Below are positions 19,007-30,000 of a DNA stretch of 64,000 nt, piece after piece (the stretch's first letter is position 1; every line of letters begins with the position of its first letter). The stretch covers positions 1 through 64,000 of the forward strand of contig NZ_MVHT01000029.1 in assembly GCF_002086275.1 (NCBI RefSeq). Direction: 5' to 3'. The notes beneath the pieces are model-generated. The model saw only the letters and a program-made list of their open reading frames with translations. It was not told the origin of the DNA and searched no databases. Origin of the DNA: Mycobacterium intermedium. GTDB taxonomy: Bacteria; Actinomycetota; Actinomycetes; Mycobacteriales; Mycobacteriaceae. A program made the translations under genes and the position numbers.

Positions 19007-21043
19007 TCAAGGGATTTCGCGTTCGATCTCGTCGAGCCAGATGCGTGCCGACAGGTCCGACGGGGCGCGCCAATCCCCGCGCGGCGACAGTGACCCGCCG
19101 TGCGACACCTTAGGCCCGTTGGGCAGCGCCGATCGCTTGAATTGGCTGAACGAGTAAAAACGTTGGGCGAAGACACCCAGCCAATGCTTGATGGCGGCCA
19201 GGTCATAAGACGGCCGATTGCCCTCGGGAAACCCGGGCGGCCAATCGCCTCGCTCGGGATCACTCCACGCGTGCCAGGCGAGGAAGGCGATCTTCGACGG
19301 CCCGAATCCGTAGCGCAGCACCTGGAACAAGGAAAAGTCCTGCAGCGCATAGGGTCCGACCTTGGCCTCGCTGTCCTGCAGGTCTTCTTCCTCGCCCGAC
19401 GGAACGAGTTCGGGAGTGATCTTGGTGTCGACGACCGACTGCAGGACCTCGGACACCTCGTCATCGAACTGGTTCGAGGAGATGACCCAGCGGATCAGGT
19501 GCTGGATGAGTGTCTTCGGCACGCCGCCGTTGACGTTGTAGTGCGACATCTGATCGCCGACACCGTATGTCGACCAGCCCAGCGCCAGCTCGGACAGATC
19601 ACCCGTCCCGAGCACGATCCCGCCACGCTGGTTGGCCAACCGGAAGAGGAAGTCGGTGCGCAGACCGGCCTGGACGTTTTCGAAGGTGACGTCATACACC
19701 TTCTCGCCCCGCGCGAACGGATGCCCCATCTCGGTGAACATGCGCATCGCGGTGTCGCGGATGTCGATCTCTTCGAACGTGATGCCCAGGGCGCGCGCGA
19801 GCTTGGTGGCGTTGCCCTTGGTGTGCTCGCCGGTGGCGAATCCGGGCAGGGTGAATCCGAGGATGTCACTGCGCGGGCGGCCTTCGCGGTCCATCGCCTT
19901 GGCCGCGACGATCAGCGCGTGTGTCGAGTCCAGCCCTCCGGACACGCCGATGACCACCTTCGGATAGTTCAACGCGCGCAACCGTTGCTCCAGGCCCGCC
20001 ACCTGGATGTTGTAGGCCTCGTAGCAATCCTGTTCCAGCCGCTCGCGGTTGGCCGGGACAAACGGGAAGCGTTCGATGCGGCGCAGCAGGCCGATGTCGC
20101 CGTCCGGGGGGTCGAGCCGAAACTCGATGCGCCGGAACGAATCCGCCGCGTCGCGATGATGGCGCCGGTTGTCGTCGAAGGTCCCCATCCGCAGCCGTTC
20201 CGACCGAATCAGCTGGAGATCGACATCGGCGACGGAGCGGCGCTCACCCTTGGGGAAGCGTTCGGAAGACGCGAGCTCGGTGCCGTTCTCCCAGATCATC
20301 GTCTGGCCGTCCCACGCCAGATCGGTCGTCGACTCGCCTTCGCCGGCGGCGGCATAAATATAGGCGGCCAGGCATCGCGACGACGCGGAGCGTGCCAGCA
20401 GGGAGCGATCCTCGGCGCGCCCGATCGTGATCGGGCTTCCGGACAGATTGGTCAGCACCGTGGCGCCGGCCAGCGCCGCTTCTGCGCTCGGCGGGACCGG
20501 GACGAACATGTCCTCGCAGATCTCGACGTGCAGCACAAAGCCGGGCACATCCGACGCGGCGAACAGCAGGTCTGGACCGAACGGGACGTCCGTCCCGCCG
20601 ACCCGGATCGTGCCACGCTCCCGATCACCGGGTGCGATCTGACGACTCTCGTAGAACTCCCGGTACGTGGGCAGGTACGACTTGGGCACCACCCCGAGCA
20701 CCGCGCCGCGATGAATCACCACCGCGGTGTTGTAGATGCGGTGCAGGCGTCGCAGCGGTGCGCCCACCACCAACACAGGCAGCAGGTCGGCGGAAGCCTT
20801 GACAACGTCGAGCACGGACCGTTCGACCGCGTCGAGCAAGGTGTCCTGCAGCAGGATGTCCTCGATGGAATAGCCGGTCAGCGTGAGCTCGGGGAAAACC
20901 GCCAGTGCGACGCCCTCCTTGTGGCAGTCCCGCGCCAACCCCAGTACTGACTCGGCGTTGGCCGCCGGGTCGCCGATGGTGGTGTGTTGCGTGCATGCGG
21001 CGACGCGCACAAACCCGTGCTGGTATGCAGAGTAGAAGTTCAT
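19007..21043 (-). CDS. nadE: Glutamine-dependent NAD+ synthetase
   Basis: NadE amidates deamido-NAD to NAD+, using ammonia from glutamine. The 678-residue protein has an N-terminal nitrilase-type glutaminase domain (catalytic Glu in FPELTLTGY, Lys in [11 protein letters not shown], Cys in VEICEDMF) and a C-terminal synthetase domain with the P-loop [12 protein letters not shown]. Length and layout match M. tuberculosis NadE (Rv2438c). GAGAGG precedes the ATG. The NAD+-consuming sirtuin gene diverges from it across about 95 bp. Confidence 0.95.
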   Translation of the reverse strand: MNFYSAYQHGFVRVAACTQHTTIGDPAANAESVLGLARDCHKEGVALAVFPELTLTGYSIEDILLQDTLLDAVERSVLDVVKASADLLPVLVVGAPLRRLHRIYNTAVVIHRGAVLGVVPKSYLPTYREFYESRQIAPGDRERGTIRVGGTDVPFGPDLLFAASDVPGFVLHVEICEDMFVPVPPSAEAALAGATVLTNLSGSPITIGRAEDRSLLARSASSRCLAAYIYAAAGEGESTTDLAWDGQTMIWENGTELASSERFPKGERRSVADVDLQLIRSERLRMGTFDDNRRHHRDAADSFRRIEFRLDPPDGDIGLLRRIERFPFVPANRERLEQDCYEAYNIQVAGLEQRLRALNYPKVVIGVSGGLDSTHALIVAAKAMDREGRPRSDILGFTLPGFATGEHTKGNATKLARALGITFEEIDIRDTAMRMFTEMGHPFARGEKVYDVTFENVQAGLRTDFLFRLANQRGGIVLGTGDLSELALGWSTYGVGDQMSHYNVNGGVPKTLIQHLIRWVISSNQFDDEVSEVLQSVVDTKITPELVPSGEEEDLQDSEAKVGPYALQDFSLFQVLRYGFGPSKIAFLAWHAWSDPERGDWPPGFPEGNRPSYDLAAIKHWLGVFAQRFYSFSQFKRSALPNGPKVSHGGSLSPRGDWRAPSDLSARIWLDEIEREIP

Positions 21044-21124
21044 CGCCTCTCATTCTTGCCTGGCGCGGTCCTGTCGCCGAATTACCCACACCTTCGCCAC
21101 CGCAATCAACCCGCTGCGGGCAAC

Positions 21125-21130
21125 TACGCT
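21125..21130 (+). promoter_or_regulatory. -10 element for leaderless sirtuin mRNA
   Basis: TACGCT is followed by seven bases and the GTG start at 21138. No ribosome binding site is visible. Confidence 0.45.
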
Positions 21131-21137
21131 CGGCATT

Positions 21138-21974
21138 GTGGAATCGCCCGAACTCGTCGCACTCCTGGCCGGCCGCAAGGTCGCGGTGCTGACGGGCGCC
21201 GGGCTCTCCACCGACTCGGGCATTCCCGACTACCGCGGCCCCGATTCACCGCCGAGCAACCCCATGACGATCCGGCAGTTCACCTCGGACCCGGCATTTC
21301 GGCAGCGCTACTGGGCCCGCAACCACGTGGGCTGGCGGCACATGGACGAGACGCTGCCCAACGCCGGGCACCGGGCACTTGCGGAGTTGGAGCGGTGCGG
21401 GGTGGTGACCGGTGTGATCACCCAGAACGTGGACATGCTGCACACCAAGGCGGGCAGCCGCAATGTGGTCAACCTGCACGGCACCTACGCGCGGGTGGCC
21501 TGCCTGAGTTGTGATTACACGACGAGCCGCGCCGCGCTGGCCGAGCGGCTCGAAGCGCTCAACCCTGGGTTCATCGAACGCGCCGAGGCTGTGGGCGGGA
21601 TAGCGGTGGCTCCCGACGCCGACGCGATGGTCGCCGACACCGCGTCGTTCCGCTATGTCGACTGCCCCTCGTGCGGCGGCGTCCTCAAGCCCGACATCGT
21701 CTACTTCGGTGAGAATGTGGCGAAACACGTTGTAGTGCAAGCACTTGACCTCGTCGAACAGGCTGAAGCGCTGCTGGTTGCAGGCTCGTCACTGACCGTG
21801 TTCTCCGGCTACCGGTTCGTCCGCCACGCCGCCTCACTCGGCATCCCTGTCGCGATCATCAATCGCGGCCCCACCCGGGGCGATCCGTTGGCCAGCGTCA
21901 AAGTCGACGGCGGCTGCTCGGAACTGCTCACGCTGCTCGCCGGCGAGTTGGTGCTCGCCGCGGTCGAGCGTTGA
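21138..21974 (+). CDS. Sir2-family NAD-dependent protein deacylase
   Basis: The 278-residue sirtuin shows the NAD motif GAGLSTDSGIPDYRG (about 20-34), TQNVDMLH with catalytic His in VNLHG, and a zinc ribbon formed by CLSC and CPSC. It ends with the nucleotide-binding GSSLTVFSGYRF. The QNVD/GAGLSTDSGIPDYR pattern and the long insert between the Cys pairs resemble class II (SIRT4-like) sirtuins. It is an accessory gene relative to the M. tuberculosis order. It is divergent from nadE, its substrate-producing enzyme, and converges on a P450 with four bases between stops. Confidence 0.9.
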   Translation: MESPELVALLAGRKVAVLTGAGLSTDSGIPDYRGPDSPPSNPMTIRQFTSDPAFRQRYWARNHVGWRHMDETLPNAGHRALAELERCGVVTGVITQNVDMLHTKAGSRNVVNLHGTYARVACLSCDYTTSRAALAERLEALNPGFIERAEAVGGIAVAPDADAMVADTASFRYVDCPSCGGVLKPDIVYFGENVAKHVVVQALDLVEQAEALLVAGSSLTVFSGYRFVRHAASLGIPVAIINRGPTRGDPLASVKVDGGCSELLTLLAGELVLAAVER

Positions 21975-21978
21975 GAGA

Positions 21979-23238
21979 CTAGAAGGTGCAGGGTAGGCGT
22001 CGAACGGCGTGGATGAAGTTGCCCGCCACGTATTCCGGCTCACCCGCCTGAACATCGGGCAGCTGCCGGAGCAACTCGCCGAACAGGGCGCGCAGCTGCG
22101 CCCGCGCGACATGAGCGCCCAGGCAGAAGTGCACGCCGCCGCCACCGAAACCCAGATGCGGGTTGGGGCTGCGGCTCAGGTCGAAACGCTCGGGATGCTC
22201 GAATGCCTCGGTGTCCCAGTTGCCGGACGCATAGAACATCACCACCTTCTCCCCCGCCCGGATGTGCTGGCCGCCTAATTCGAAATCCGTTGCGGCCGTG
22301 CGCCGGAAGGTCATGACAGGGGTGGCCCACCGGATGAATTCCTCGACCGCGGTTCCGATCCGATCCTCGAAAGCCGCTGCCAGCCAGGCTCGCTGGTTGG
22401 GAAAATCGGTCAGCGCCTTTATCGCATGGCTGGCCGTCTGGCGGGTGGTGTCGTTGCCGGCCACCGCGAGCAGCACGAAGAATGCCGCCACGTCGGCATC
22501 CGACAGCCGCTCCCCGTCCACCTCCGCGTTGACCAGGCCGCTGAACAGGTCTTCGCCGGGCTGCTCGCGGCGCTCGGCGGCCAGTTGGAGGGCGACCTGA
22601 TGCAGATAGATCTGGTTCTCGAACAACACCTGTAGGGCGTCGCGGCCGTCCAGATACACCGGGTCCGCCCAGGACACCAACGCGTCGGCGGCGTGGGCGA
22701 CCTGGTGGCGTTCGGACTCCGGAATGCCGACCATGTCCGACAAGGTGCGGATGGGCAACTCCTTGGCACAGTATTCGACGAAATCGGCGCCGGAACCGGC
22801 CGCCTTGAACTCCTCGACGATGGCCTTGGCGTTGGCCTGGATCGACTCCTCGATGCGGCGGACCTGACGCGGGGTGAACGCGGCGCTGACGAGCTTTCGC
22901 AGCTTGGTGTGCCGGGGCGGGTCCATGGCCAGGAAGGACTGTGACGCCTCGAGCAACTCCTCGGGGACGGTCTCGAACAGCACCCCCTTGCCGGACAGGA
23001 ACACCTCGTTGTTGCGGCTGACGGCGACGATGTCGGCGCGTCGGGTGACGGCCCAATAGCCGGGGTCGTTGGGGTCGTGCATCAGCGCATCCTCGACCGG
23101 CGGATGCCAGCTCACCGGGCGTTCGGACCGCAACACCGCGAACGAGCGTTCCCGATCCGCCGCCGTGGTGGCCCAGAACTTGCGTGACGACAGATCGATT
23201 ACGTCATAAGCACGGCTGTCCGCCTGCATCGCAGTCAT
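21979..23238 (-). CDS. Cytochrome P450 (CYP124/125/142-like group)
   Basis: The 419-residue soluble P450 has an intact I-helix motif AGNDTTR, the K-helix ExxR in EEFIR, and the heme loop FGGGGVHFCLGAHVAR with the proximal Cys. The stretch SPNPHLGFGGGGVHFCLG resembles mycobacterial CYP124/125/142-type enzymes that hydroxylate sterol side chains or methyl-branched lipids; the family assignment is by eye only. AGAGGGA precedes the ATG at 23238. It has its own strong promoter with a palindromic operator, so it is probably regulated separately from its neighbours. Confidence 0.9.
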   Translation of the reverse strand: MTAMQADSRAYDVIDLSSRKFWATTAADRERSFAVLRSERPVSWHPPVEDALMHDPNDPGYWAVTRRADIVAVSRNNEVFLSGKGVLFETVPEELLEASQSFLAMDPPRHTKLRKLVSAAFTPRQVRRIEESIQANAKAIVEEFKAAGSGADFVEYCAKELPIRTLSDMVGIPESERHQVAHAADALVSWADPVYLDGRDALQVLFENQIYLHQVALQLAAERREQPGEDLFSGLVNAEVDGERLSDADVAAFFVLLAVAGNDTTRQTASHAIKALTDFPNQRAWLAAAFEDRIGTAVEEFIRWATPVMTFRRTAATDFELGGQHIRAGEKVVMFYASGNWDTEAFEHPERFDLSRSPNPHLGFGGGGVHFCLGAHVARAQLRALFGELLRQLPDVQAGEPEYVAGNFIHAVRRLPCTF

Positions 23239-23292
23239 CGGTCCCTCTTGCCTCCCTCAGACTGGCCGGCCTGTGACGCCAGTCACCGCTTG

Positions 23293-23322
23293 ACCATATG
23301 TGTAGACACTATGTCTAGTCAA
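23293..23322 (-). promoter_or_regulatory. P450 promoter with repressor-type palindrome in the spacer
   Basis: On the minus strand, TTGACT (23322-23317) and TATGGT (23298-23293) are separated by 18 bases. The perfect inverted repeat TAGACA-CTA-TGTCTA (23303-23317) fills the spacer, a classical TetR-type repression layout. The predicted start lies about 48 bases before the P450 ATG. Confidence 0.6.
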
Positions 23323-23349
23323 GACGTCGGAGGGGGTGGCCGAAACGGC

Positions 23350-23529
23350 TCAAGCGGCTAGGCGCGACCTTCTCAACTCGGCGACGAAGCTGCGGCCCTG
23401 GTTGTCGACCACCTGCCATGAGTACGGGCCGATGCGCCGGGAGTAGCCGAGCAGCTGCACGGCCGACTGGCCGTCCTGCTCATTGATGTTGTCGACGCGG
23501 AGGCCGTTGGAAGTTGTCAATGCCCACAT
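23350..23529 (-). CDS. Small conserved-looking hypothetical protein
   Basis: This 59-residue frame starts MWALTTSNGLRVDN and ends in a basic RRSRLAA tail. CAGGAG lies at good spacing before the ATG at 23529, which is why the 15-codon longer frame is not used. No transmembrane segment or signal peptide is visible; the composition suggests a small beta-rich cytosolic protein. I do not recognise its family. It sits alone between the P450 promoter and proB. Confidence 0.55.
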   Translation of the reverse strand: MWALTTSNGLRVDNINEQDGQSAVQLLGYSRRIGPYSWQVVDNQGRSFVAELRRSRLAA

Positions 23530-23619
23530 GATGTGCTCCTGTGCTCTTGTTCCCCGGGTGGGGACTAAGAACAAGGTTTGCGGGCGGGGCTTGCGAAATT
23601 CTGATGGAAACCTTGGAGC

Positions 23620-24735
23620 CTAAGCCGCCGTGACGGCGACGAGGTCGTCGGCGTGCACCGCTGGGCGGCGCAGTTCGCCGGGCAACTCCGACGTGGACCG
23701 GCCGATCATGGTGACGAGTTCGCTTGCGTCATAAGCGACTACGCCGCGGGCCACGACGACGTCGTCGACTCCGCGTAGCTCGACGACGTCGCCGGCGTAG
23801 AACCGCCCCGACACGGCGGTGATTCCGGCGGCCAGCAATGATCGCCGGTGCCCCAGTATTGCTCGCACCGCGCCGGCGTCGAGGGTGAGCGATCCGGCGG
23901 CGTCGGCCGCGTGCCGTAACCAGAACCGGCGCGCCGACATCCGTTCCGGTCGCGCGGCGAACACGGTGCCCACCGAAGCGTCGCTCAACGCGGTCGCGGC
24001 GTCCGCGGCGGGCGCCAGCAGCACCGGCACCCCCGCGTCGGCGGCCAGCAGCGCCGACGACACCTTCGACTCCATGCCCCCGGTGCCCAGGTGGCTGCTT
24101 TGCCCGGCTACCACACCCTGCAGGTCGCCGGGGCCCGAAACCTCCGAGATGAACCGGGCCCCTGGGTTTTTGCGCGGATCGGCCTCGTACAGGCCGTCGA
24201 TGTCCGACAGCAGAATCAAGGCGTCGGCGCCAATCAGATGCGCCACCAGCGCCGAGAGTCGATCGTTGTCACCGAAGCGAATTTCGTTGGTAGCCACGGT
24301 GTCGTTCTCGTTCACGATCGCCACCGCGTGCAGCGACCGCAACCGGTCCAGAGTGCGCTGGGCGTTGGTGTGCTGCACCCGCATCGAAATGTCGTGGGCA
24401 CTCAGCAGGACCTGCCCGACCGTGCGGTTGTACCGCGCGAAGGCGGCGCTCCACGAATTCACCAGCGCCACTTGCCCGACGCTGGCGGCGGCCTGCTTGG
24501 TGGCCAAATCCTTTGGGCGACGGGGCAATCCAAGAGGTTCGATGCCCGCGGCAATGGCGCCCGAAGACACGATGACGACGTCGGAGCCCGCCTGCATCCG
24601 CGCCTCGATCGCGTCGGCGAGTTCGGCCAGGCGACTCGCGTCGAACATCCCGGTAGGCGTGGTCAGGGCGGTCGTCCCGACCTTGACAACCAGACTGCGC
24701 GCGGTCCGGACGGCTTCACGATGCGGACTTGTCAT
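23620..24735 (-). CDS. proB: Glutamate 5-kinase
   Basis: ProB phosphorylates glutamate in the first step of proline synthesis. The 371-residue protein has an amino-acid kinase domain starting with [11 protein letters not shown], including SSGAIAAG and NENDTV, and a C-terminal PUA domain from about residue 280. The ATG at 24735 overlaps the obg stop by four bases, the same obg-proB coupling as Rv2440c-Rv2439c. It ends the rplU-rpmA-obg-proB run. Confidence 0.95.
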   Translation of the reverse strand: MTSPHREAVRTARSLVVKVGTTALTTPTGMFDASRLAELADAIEARMQAGSDVVIVSSGAIAAGIEPLGLPRRPKDLATKQAAASVGQVALVNSWSAAFARYNRTVGQVLLSAHDISMRVQHTNAQRTLDRLRSLHAVAIVNENDTVATNEIRFGDNDRLSALVAHLIGADALILLSDIDGLYEADPRKNPGARFISEVSGPGDLQGVVAGQSSHLGTGGMESKVSSALLAADAGVPVLLAPAADAATALSDASVGTVFAARPERMSARRFWLRHAADAAGSLTLDAGAVRAILGHRRSLLAAGITAVSGRFYAGDVVELRGVDDVVVARGVVAYDASELVTMIGRSTSELPGELRRPAVHADDLVAVTAA

Positions 24736-26195
24736 GTGGTCCCGCCGTTTTCGTCCCCTGGCGGGCCTGGCTCGCGCCGTCTACGGCGGGCGGCCTTGCG
24801 CTCGTCCGCGCTGGGGCGGTCGTTGCGTTCCAGCCGCACGTCGGTGCCCCGGCCGGTCAGCGGAACCTGAACTCCGGCAGGCGTTTGCGGCTCCCAATCG
24901 AAGGTCATGTCGCCGATGGTCACCGCGCAGCCGGGCCGCGCCCCGAGGCGCAGCAGTTCATCCTCGACACCCAGCCGCGCCAGCCGGTCCGCGAGATAGC
25001 CGACGGCTTCGTCGTTGTCGAAGTTGGTCTGGCCGACCCAGCGTTCCGGCCGGGCGCCGGAGACGATGAAACCTCCGGAGCCGTCGGGTCGCACGGTGAA
25101 CCCACTGTCGTCGACGGGGACGGGTCGGATCACCGGGCGCCGCGGGACCGAGGGCGGCCGCGCCGCGTTGTACTCCGATACCATCTGCCAGAGTCCAAAG
25201 ATCAACGGCTGCAAGCCTTCGTGCGTCACCGTCGACACCAAATACACCGGCCAGCCGCGCTGGGCGATCTCGTCGCGGACGAACTCGGCGAGCTCGCGCG
25301 CCTCGGGAACGTCAATCTTGTTGAGTACCACCGCCCGCGGCCGTTCGGTCAGGTCGCCCAGCACCGCGTCGCCCTGCAGCGTCGGCGTGTAGGCCGCGAG
25401 TTCTTCCTCCAGCGCGTCGATGTCGGAGATGGGATCGCGACCGGGTTCGGCGGTTGCGCAGTCCACCACGTGCACCAGCACGGCGCAGCGTTCGATGTGC
25501 CGCAGGAAGTCCAGGCCCAACCCGCGGCCTTGCGATGCGCCGGGGATCAGTCCGGGCACGTCGGCCACGGTGAATGCGCGCTCTCCCGCGGACACCACAC
25601 CGAGGTTGGGCACCAGGGTGGTGAACGGGTAGTCGGCGATCTTCGGTTTGGCCGCCGAGATCACCGAGACCAGCGAGGACTTTCCCGCCGAGGGAAAGCC
25701 GACCAAGCCCACGTCGGCGACGGTCTTGAGTTCCAGGGTGAGGTCATGTTCCTGGCCAGGTTCGCCCAGCAGCGCGAAGCCGGGCGCCTTGCGGGCCCGG
25801 GAGGCCAGCGCGGCATTTCCCAACCCGCCGCGGCCGCCGGCGGCGGCTTCGAACCGGGTCCCCGCGCCCACCAGGTCGGCAAGCAGGCGACCGTTCTCGT
25901 CCAGTACGACGGTGCCGTCCGGGACCTTCACTTCCAGGTCGGCGCCGGCGGCGCCATCGCGATTGTTGCCCATCCCCTGCTTGCCCGACGGCGCGGTGAT
26001 GTGCGGCCGGAAATGGAAGTCGAGCAGGGTGTGCACCTGCGGATCGACGACAAAGATGATGCTGCCGCCACGTCCACCGTTGCCACCGTCGGGACCCCCG
26101 AGCGGCTTGAACTTCTCCCGGTGCACCGAAGCGCAACCGTTGCCGCCAGAACCCGCTCGCGTGTGGATGACGACCCGATCAACAAACCGAGGCAT
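24732..26195 (-). CDS. obg: Obg-family GTPase (CgtA)
   Basis: The 487-residue protein has the glycine-rich Obg domain (residues 1-160), a GTPase domain with P-loop GFPSAGKSS, switch motif [10 protein letters not shown] and NKID, and a C-terminal OCT domain followed by a basic tail. Obg GTPases act in 50S ribosome maturation and stress responses. AGGAAC precedes the ATG at 26195; five more upstream codons are possible but lack a site. It is co-transcribed with rplU and rpmA. Confidence 0.95.
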   Translation of the reverse strand: MPRFVDRVVIHTRAGSGGNGCASVHREKFKPLGGPDGGNGGRGGSIIFVVDPQVHTLLDFHFRPHITAPSGKQGMGNNRDGAAGADLEVKVPDGTVVLDENGRLLADLVGAGTRFEAAAGGRGGLGNAALASRARKAPGFALLGEPGQEHDLTLELKTVADVGLVGFPSAGKSSLVSVISAAKPKIADYPFTTLVPNLGVVSAGERAFTVADVPGLIPGASQGRGLGLDFLRHIERCAVLVHVVDCATAEPGRDPISDIDALEEELAAYTPTLQGDAVLGDLTERPRAVVLNKIDVPEARELAEFVRDEIAQRGWPVYLVSTVTHEGLQPLIFGLWQMVSEYNAARPPSVPRRPVIRPVPVDDSGFTVRPDGSGGFIVSGARPERWVGQTNFDNDEAVGYLADRLARLGVEDELLRLGARPGCAVTIGDMTFDWEPQTPAGVQVPLTGRGTDVRLERNDRPSADERKAARRRRREPGPPGDENGGTT

Positions 26196-26244
26196 CGAGG
26201 TTCCTCTCAATCCCCGCGCGCACCAAAGCGCGCCGGGGCCGCGC

Positions 26245-26505
26245 TCAGTCGGTGGTGGGCCCGACGACGCTCACGGTCTTACGTCCGCCCTTGACGCCGA
26301 ACTGCACCGCGCCCGCGGCCGTGGCGAACAGCGTGTCGTCACCGCCGCGACCGACGTTGACGCCCGGGTGGAACTTGGTGCCACGCTGACGGACCAGGAT
26401 CTCGCCGGCCTTGACGACCTGACCACCGAATCGCTTAACGCCGAGGCGCTGAGCGGCGGAATCACGACCGTTGCGCGAGCTGGACGCGCCCTTCTTGTGT
26501 GCCAT
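26245..26505 (-). CDS. rpmA: 50S ribosomal protein L27
   Basis: The 86-residue protein begins [16 protein letters not shown] and contains [15 protein letters not shown], both diagnostic of bacterial L27, which reaches into the peptidyl-transferase centre. The N terminus has no Firmicutes-style cleaved extension. It lies 14 bp after rplU and 49 bp before obg. Confidence 0.97.
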   Translation of the reverse strand: MAHKKGASSSRNGRDSAAQRLGVKRFGGQVVKAGEILVRQRGTKFHPGVNVGRGGDDTLFATAAGAVQFGVKGGRKTVSVVGPTTD

Positions 26506-26519
26506 GTCTGTCGCCCCTA

Positions 26520-26831
26520 CTACTTGATGCCGGTGACCTTGAGGACCGTCAGCTGCTGACGGTGGCCCTGCCGCTTGTGGTAGCCGGTCTTGTTCTTGAA
26601 CTTGTGGATCCGAATCTTGGGGCCCTTGGTGTGCTCGAGCACCTCGCCGGTGACGGCGACCTTGGCCAGCGCATCGGCATCGGTGGTGACCTTTGCGCCG
26701 TCGACGACCAGCGCGACCGGCAGCGACACATTGGCGCCGGGCTCGGATTCGAGCTTCTCGACCTTGACCACGTCTCCAACGGCGACTTTGTACTGCTTAC
26801 CGCCCGTCTTGACGATTGCGTAGGTCGCCAT
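26520..26831 (-). CDS. rplU: 50S ribosomal protein L21
   Basis: The 103-residue protein begins [16 protein letters not shown] and ends with the L21 signature around [14 protein letters not shown]. The ATG at 26831 is the family start; the frame upstream is the untranslated leader. AGGAG lies just before it. It is the first gene of the rplU-rpmA-obg-proB run. Confidence 0.97.
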   Translation of the reverse strand: MATYAIVKTGGKQYKVAVGDVVKVEKLESEPGANVSLPVALVVDGAKVTTDADALAKVAVTGEVLEHTKGPKIRIHKFKNKTGYHKRQGHRQQLTVLKVTGIK

Positions 26832-26970
26832 CGTTGCTCCTGCCTTCGTTGTTCTCAGTCGTTGCGTGTCGCGCGGCGCGCGAGTCACCGACGATGCGCG
26901 TAGTGGGTCTTGGTGCGCGGGCCTCTACTGGCCCGCTGTCGTCGGCTGGTGGCCTGACGACAACTGTCCA

Positions 26971-27000
26971 AGGGTACGTGACCAGCTTCTACAGGGTCAA
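26971..27000 (-). promoter_or_regulatory. Possible rplU operon promoter
   Basis: On the minus strand, TTGACC (27000-26995) and TACCCT (26976-26971) are 18 bases apart. The resulting leader would be about 130 bases, leaving room for autogenous control by ribosomal protein. Confidence 0.4.
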
Positions 27001-27011
27001 ACCGGCCCCGA

Positions 27012-30000
27012 TCAGTCCACGTGGATGGGTGGACCGGCCGGTCTGCCTGCGGCCCGGCGCCGACGTGGCCGCGCGACAGCGGACACCACCTCGACAGGCG
27101 AGGATGCGGCGGCGGGGACGTCCGAGTCCTCGGCACCGTCGTCACCACCGTCTTCCTCGTCGTCCTCGGCATCCTCGCCGTTGTCGTCGGAATCCTCGCC
27201 GTTGTCGTCGGAATCCTCGGCCGAGTCATCGAGGTCATCGAGATCCTCGTCGTCCTCGTCGAGATCCTCGTCGTCCTCATCGTCGGCGTCTTCGTCATCG
27301 TCATCGTCTTCGTCGTCGGCGTCTTCGTCGTCGGCGACGTCGAGCTCATCGTCATCGACGAGGTCCTCGTCATCGTCGAGATCCTCGTCGTCGGTGTCCT
27401 CGTCGTCCGTGTCGTCGAGTTCGTCGACATCGTCTTCTGAGTCTTCGTCTTCGGTCTCGTCGGGTTCGTCGAAGTCGGTGTCGTCGGTGTCGGCGACAGC
27501 GGTAGAAATCCGGTCTTCGGTCTCGTCCACCGCCACCGCCAGCTCCTCGCCGGCTTCGGATTCAGCGGATTCACCGTCCCCGCGCCCGGACGCTGCCGAT
27601 CCGGCGGCCATGACCTTGAACAACGGGTGGTCGCCCGGTGCATGAGCGGGCACCTTGGCCACGATGCTCTTTTCGCTGGACTCTTCGGAACGACCTTTCT
27701 TCGAGCGCCTGTTCCGCCGTCCACCCGACTCCGACTTGCGTCCGGTCGCCGGCGCCGAATCGACGGGGTCGGCGTGCAGCACGATCCCACGCCCGGAACA
27801 GGCGACACACGAGGTGGAGAAGGCTTCGATGAGCCCGGTGCCCAACCGCTTACGGGTCAGCTGCACCAGGCCGAGCGACGTCACCTCGGAAACCTGATGG
27901 CGGGTGCGGTCCCGGGCCAGCGCTTCGGTGAGCCGACGCAGCACCAGGTCGCGGTTGGACTCGAGCACCATGTCGATGAAGTCGATCACCACGATGCCGC
28001 CGACGTCGCGCAGCCGGAGCTGGCGCACGATCTCCTCGGCCGCTTCGAGGTTGTTCTTGGTGACCGTCTGCTCAAGGTTTCCGCCGGATCCGGTGAACTT
28101 GCCGGTGTTGACGTCGATGACGGTCATCGCTTCGGTGCGGTCGATCACCAGGGTGCCGCCGGACGGCAGCCACACCTTACGGTCCATCGCCTTGGCCAGT
28201 TGCTCATCGATGCGGTGCACCGCGAACACGTCCGGCCCGTTGTCGACCTCATACTTGGTGAGCTTTGAAACAAGGTCGGGCGCAACGGAACTCACGTAAT
28301 CGTTGATGGTGTTCCAGGCCTCGTCACCGGAGACGATGAGCCCGGCGAAATCTTCGTTGAACAAGTCGCGGATGACCTTGACCAGCACGTCCGGTTCTTC
28401 GTACAGCGCTACTGCGGCGCCGGCGGCCTTCTCCTTGGTTTCGGCGGCCTTGGCTTCGATCTGGTTCCAGCGCTCCTGCAACCGGGTGACGTCGGCGCGG
28501 ATGTCGTCCTCTTTGACGCCTTCGGATGCGGTGCGGATGATGACGCCCGCATCGGGCGGGACCACCTCGCGCAGGATCTCCTTGAGCCGCTGACGCTCGG
28601 TGTCGGGCAGCTTGCGACTGATGCCGGTCGACGACGCGCCCGGCACGTACACCAGGAACCGGCCGGCCAGCGACACCTGCGTGGTGAGCCGCGCCCCCTT
28701 GTGGCCCACCGGGTCCTTGCTGACCTGGACCACGACATAGTCGCCCGGTTTGAGAGCTTGTTCGATCTTGCGGTCGGTGCCGCCGAGGCCCGCGGCCTCC
28801 CAGTTGACTTCTCCGGCATAGAGCACGCCGTTGCGGCCCCGGCCGATGTCGACGAAGGCGGCCTCCATCGACGGCAGCACGTTCTGCACGATGCCCAGGT
28901 AGATGTTGCCCACCAGGGAGGCAGAGGCCGCCGACGTCACGAAGTGCTCCACGAGCATGCCGTCTTCGAGCACGGCGATCTGGGTGTAGCGCGCGCCCGG
29001 GTGCGGCGGCTCGGTGCGGACGCGGTCGCGGACGACCATGACACGCTCTACCGCCTCGCGACGCGCCAAAAACTCGGCCTCGGTCAGGACGGGCGGGCGA
29101 CGCCGCCCCGCGTCGCGGCCGTCGCGGCGGCGCTGGCGCTTGGCCTCCAGCCGGGTGGAACCGTCGATGCCCTTGATTTCGTTGCCACCTGAGGCGTCGT
29201 CGCCGGACTTACTTCCGCTCCGCGGCGCGCGCTCGTGCACGACCGTGTTCGGTGGGTCATCGGGGGCCGGACCCTCGTCGTTGTCATCGCTCGAACCCGC
29301 TTTGCGGCGCCTGCGCCTGCGGCGACGACGGCTGCCGGCTTCGGTCGAACCGTTCTCTTCGTCGCCGTTCTCGTTCTCGTCGGAGTCGTCGCTCTCTTGG
29401 TCGTCGGCATCCTCGGCACGCTGGTCGGACAGGCCGTCGGCCTCTTCGCCGTTTTGGCCGCGCCCGTCCGGCGAACCCTCGTTTCCGCCCTGTTCGCCGC
29501 GCCCGCGGCCGCGACCGCGACGGCCGCGCCGGCGGCGCCGATTCGCGGGGCGATCGATCTGCTCATCACCGTCATCGGCGCCGGGGGTGTCGGCGAAATC
29601 GGAGTCGTCGTCGTCGGCGTCGTCATCGGCGGCGTCGTCGTCGTCGAGACGGGTATCGATCGGTTGCGGCGCCACGAACAGCGGCATGTAGTGCGGCCGG
29701 TCCACGGCCGGCTCCGCCGCGGGCGGGTTCTCCAGCAGCAGCCGGGATTCGGGCTCGCCCGGGGACTCCTGCTCGCCTTCTTCCGGGGCGTCATCGGCGG
29801 TGTCGGCCGCCGTCGGCCCCTGCTCGGCGATCAGATCGCGGACCCGCACCGCATCGTCCCGGTCCACGCTGGAATGGGCGCTGCGAATCCGCCCATCTAG
29901 CTCGGCCAGCGCATCAAGAACCCGCCTGCTGCTGGTTCCCAGCGTCCGCGCCAGTGAATGGACCCTTAGGCGGTCGGGCAAGTCCTCGTGCTGTGTCGGG

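Noticed and set aside
22040..23056. 338-codon minus-strand frame inside the P450
   Set aside because: It is a shadow frame of low complexity; the true frame carries all P450 motifs.
23571..23612. CAAGGTTT...AAACCTTG inverted repeat downstream of proB
   Set aside because: An 8-bp stem with a loop of about 30 bases is too weak to call a terminator or operator.
27021..27440. Plus-strand frame rich in Val and Ile opposite the rne tail
   Set aside because: It is the antisense of the Asp/Glu codon repeats and only mimics a membrane protein.
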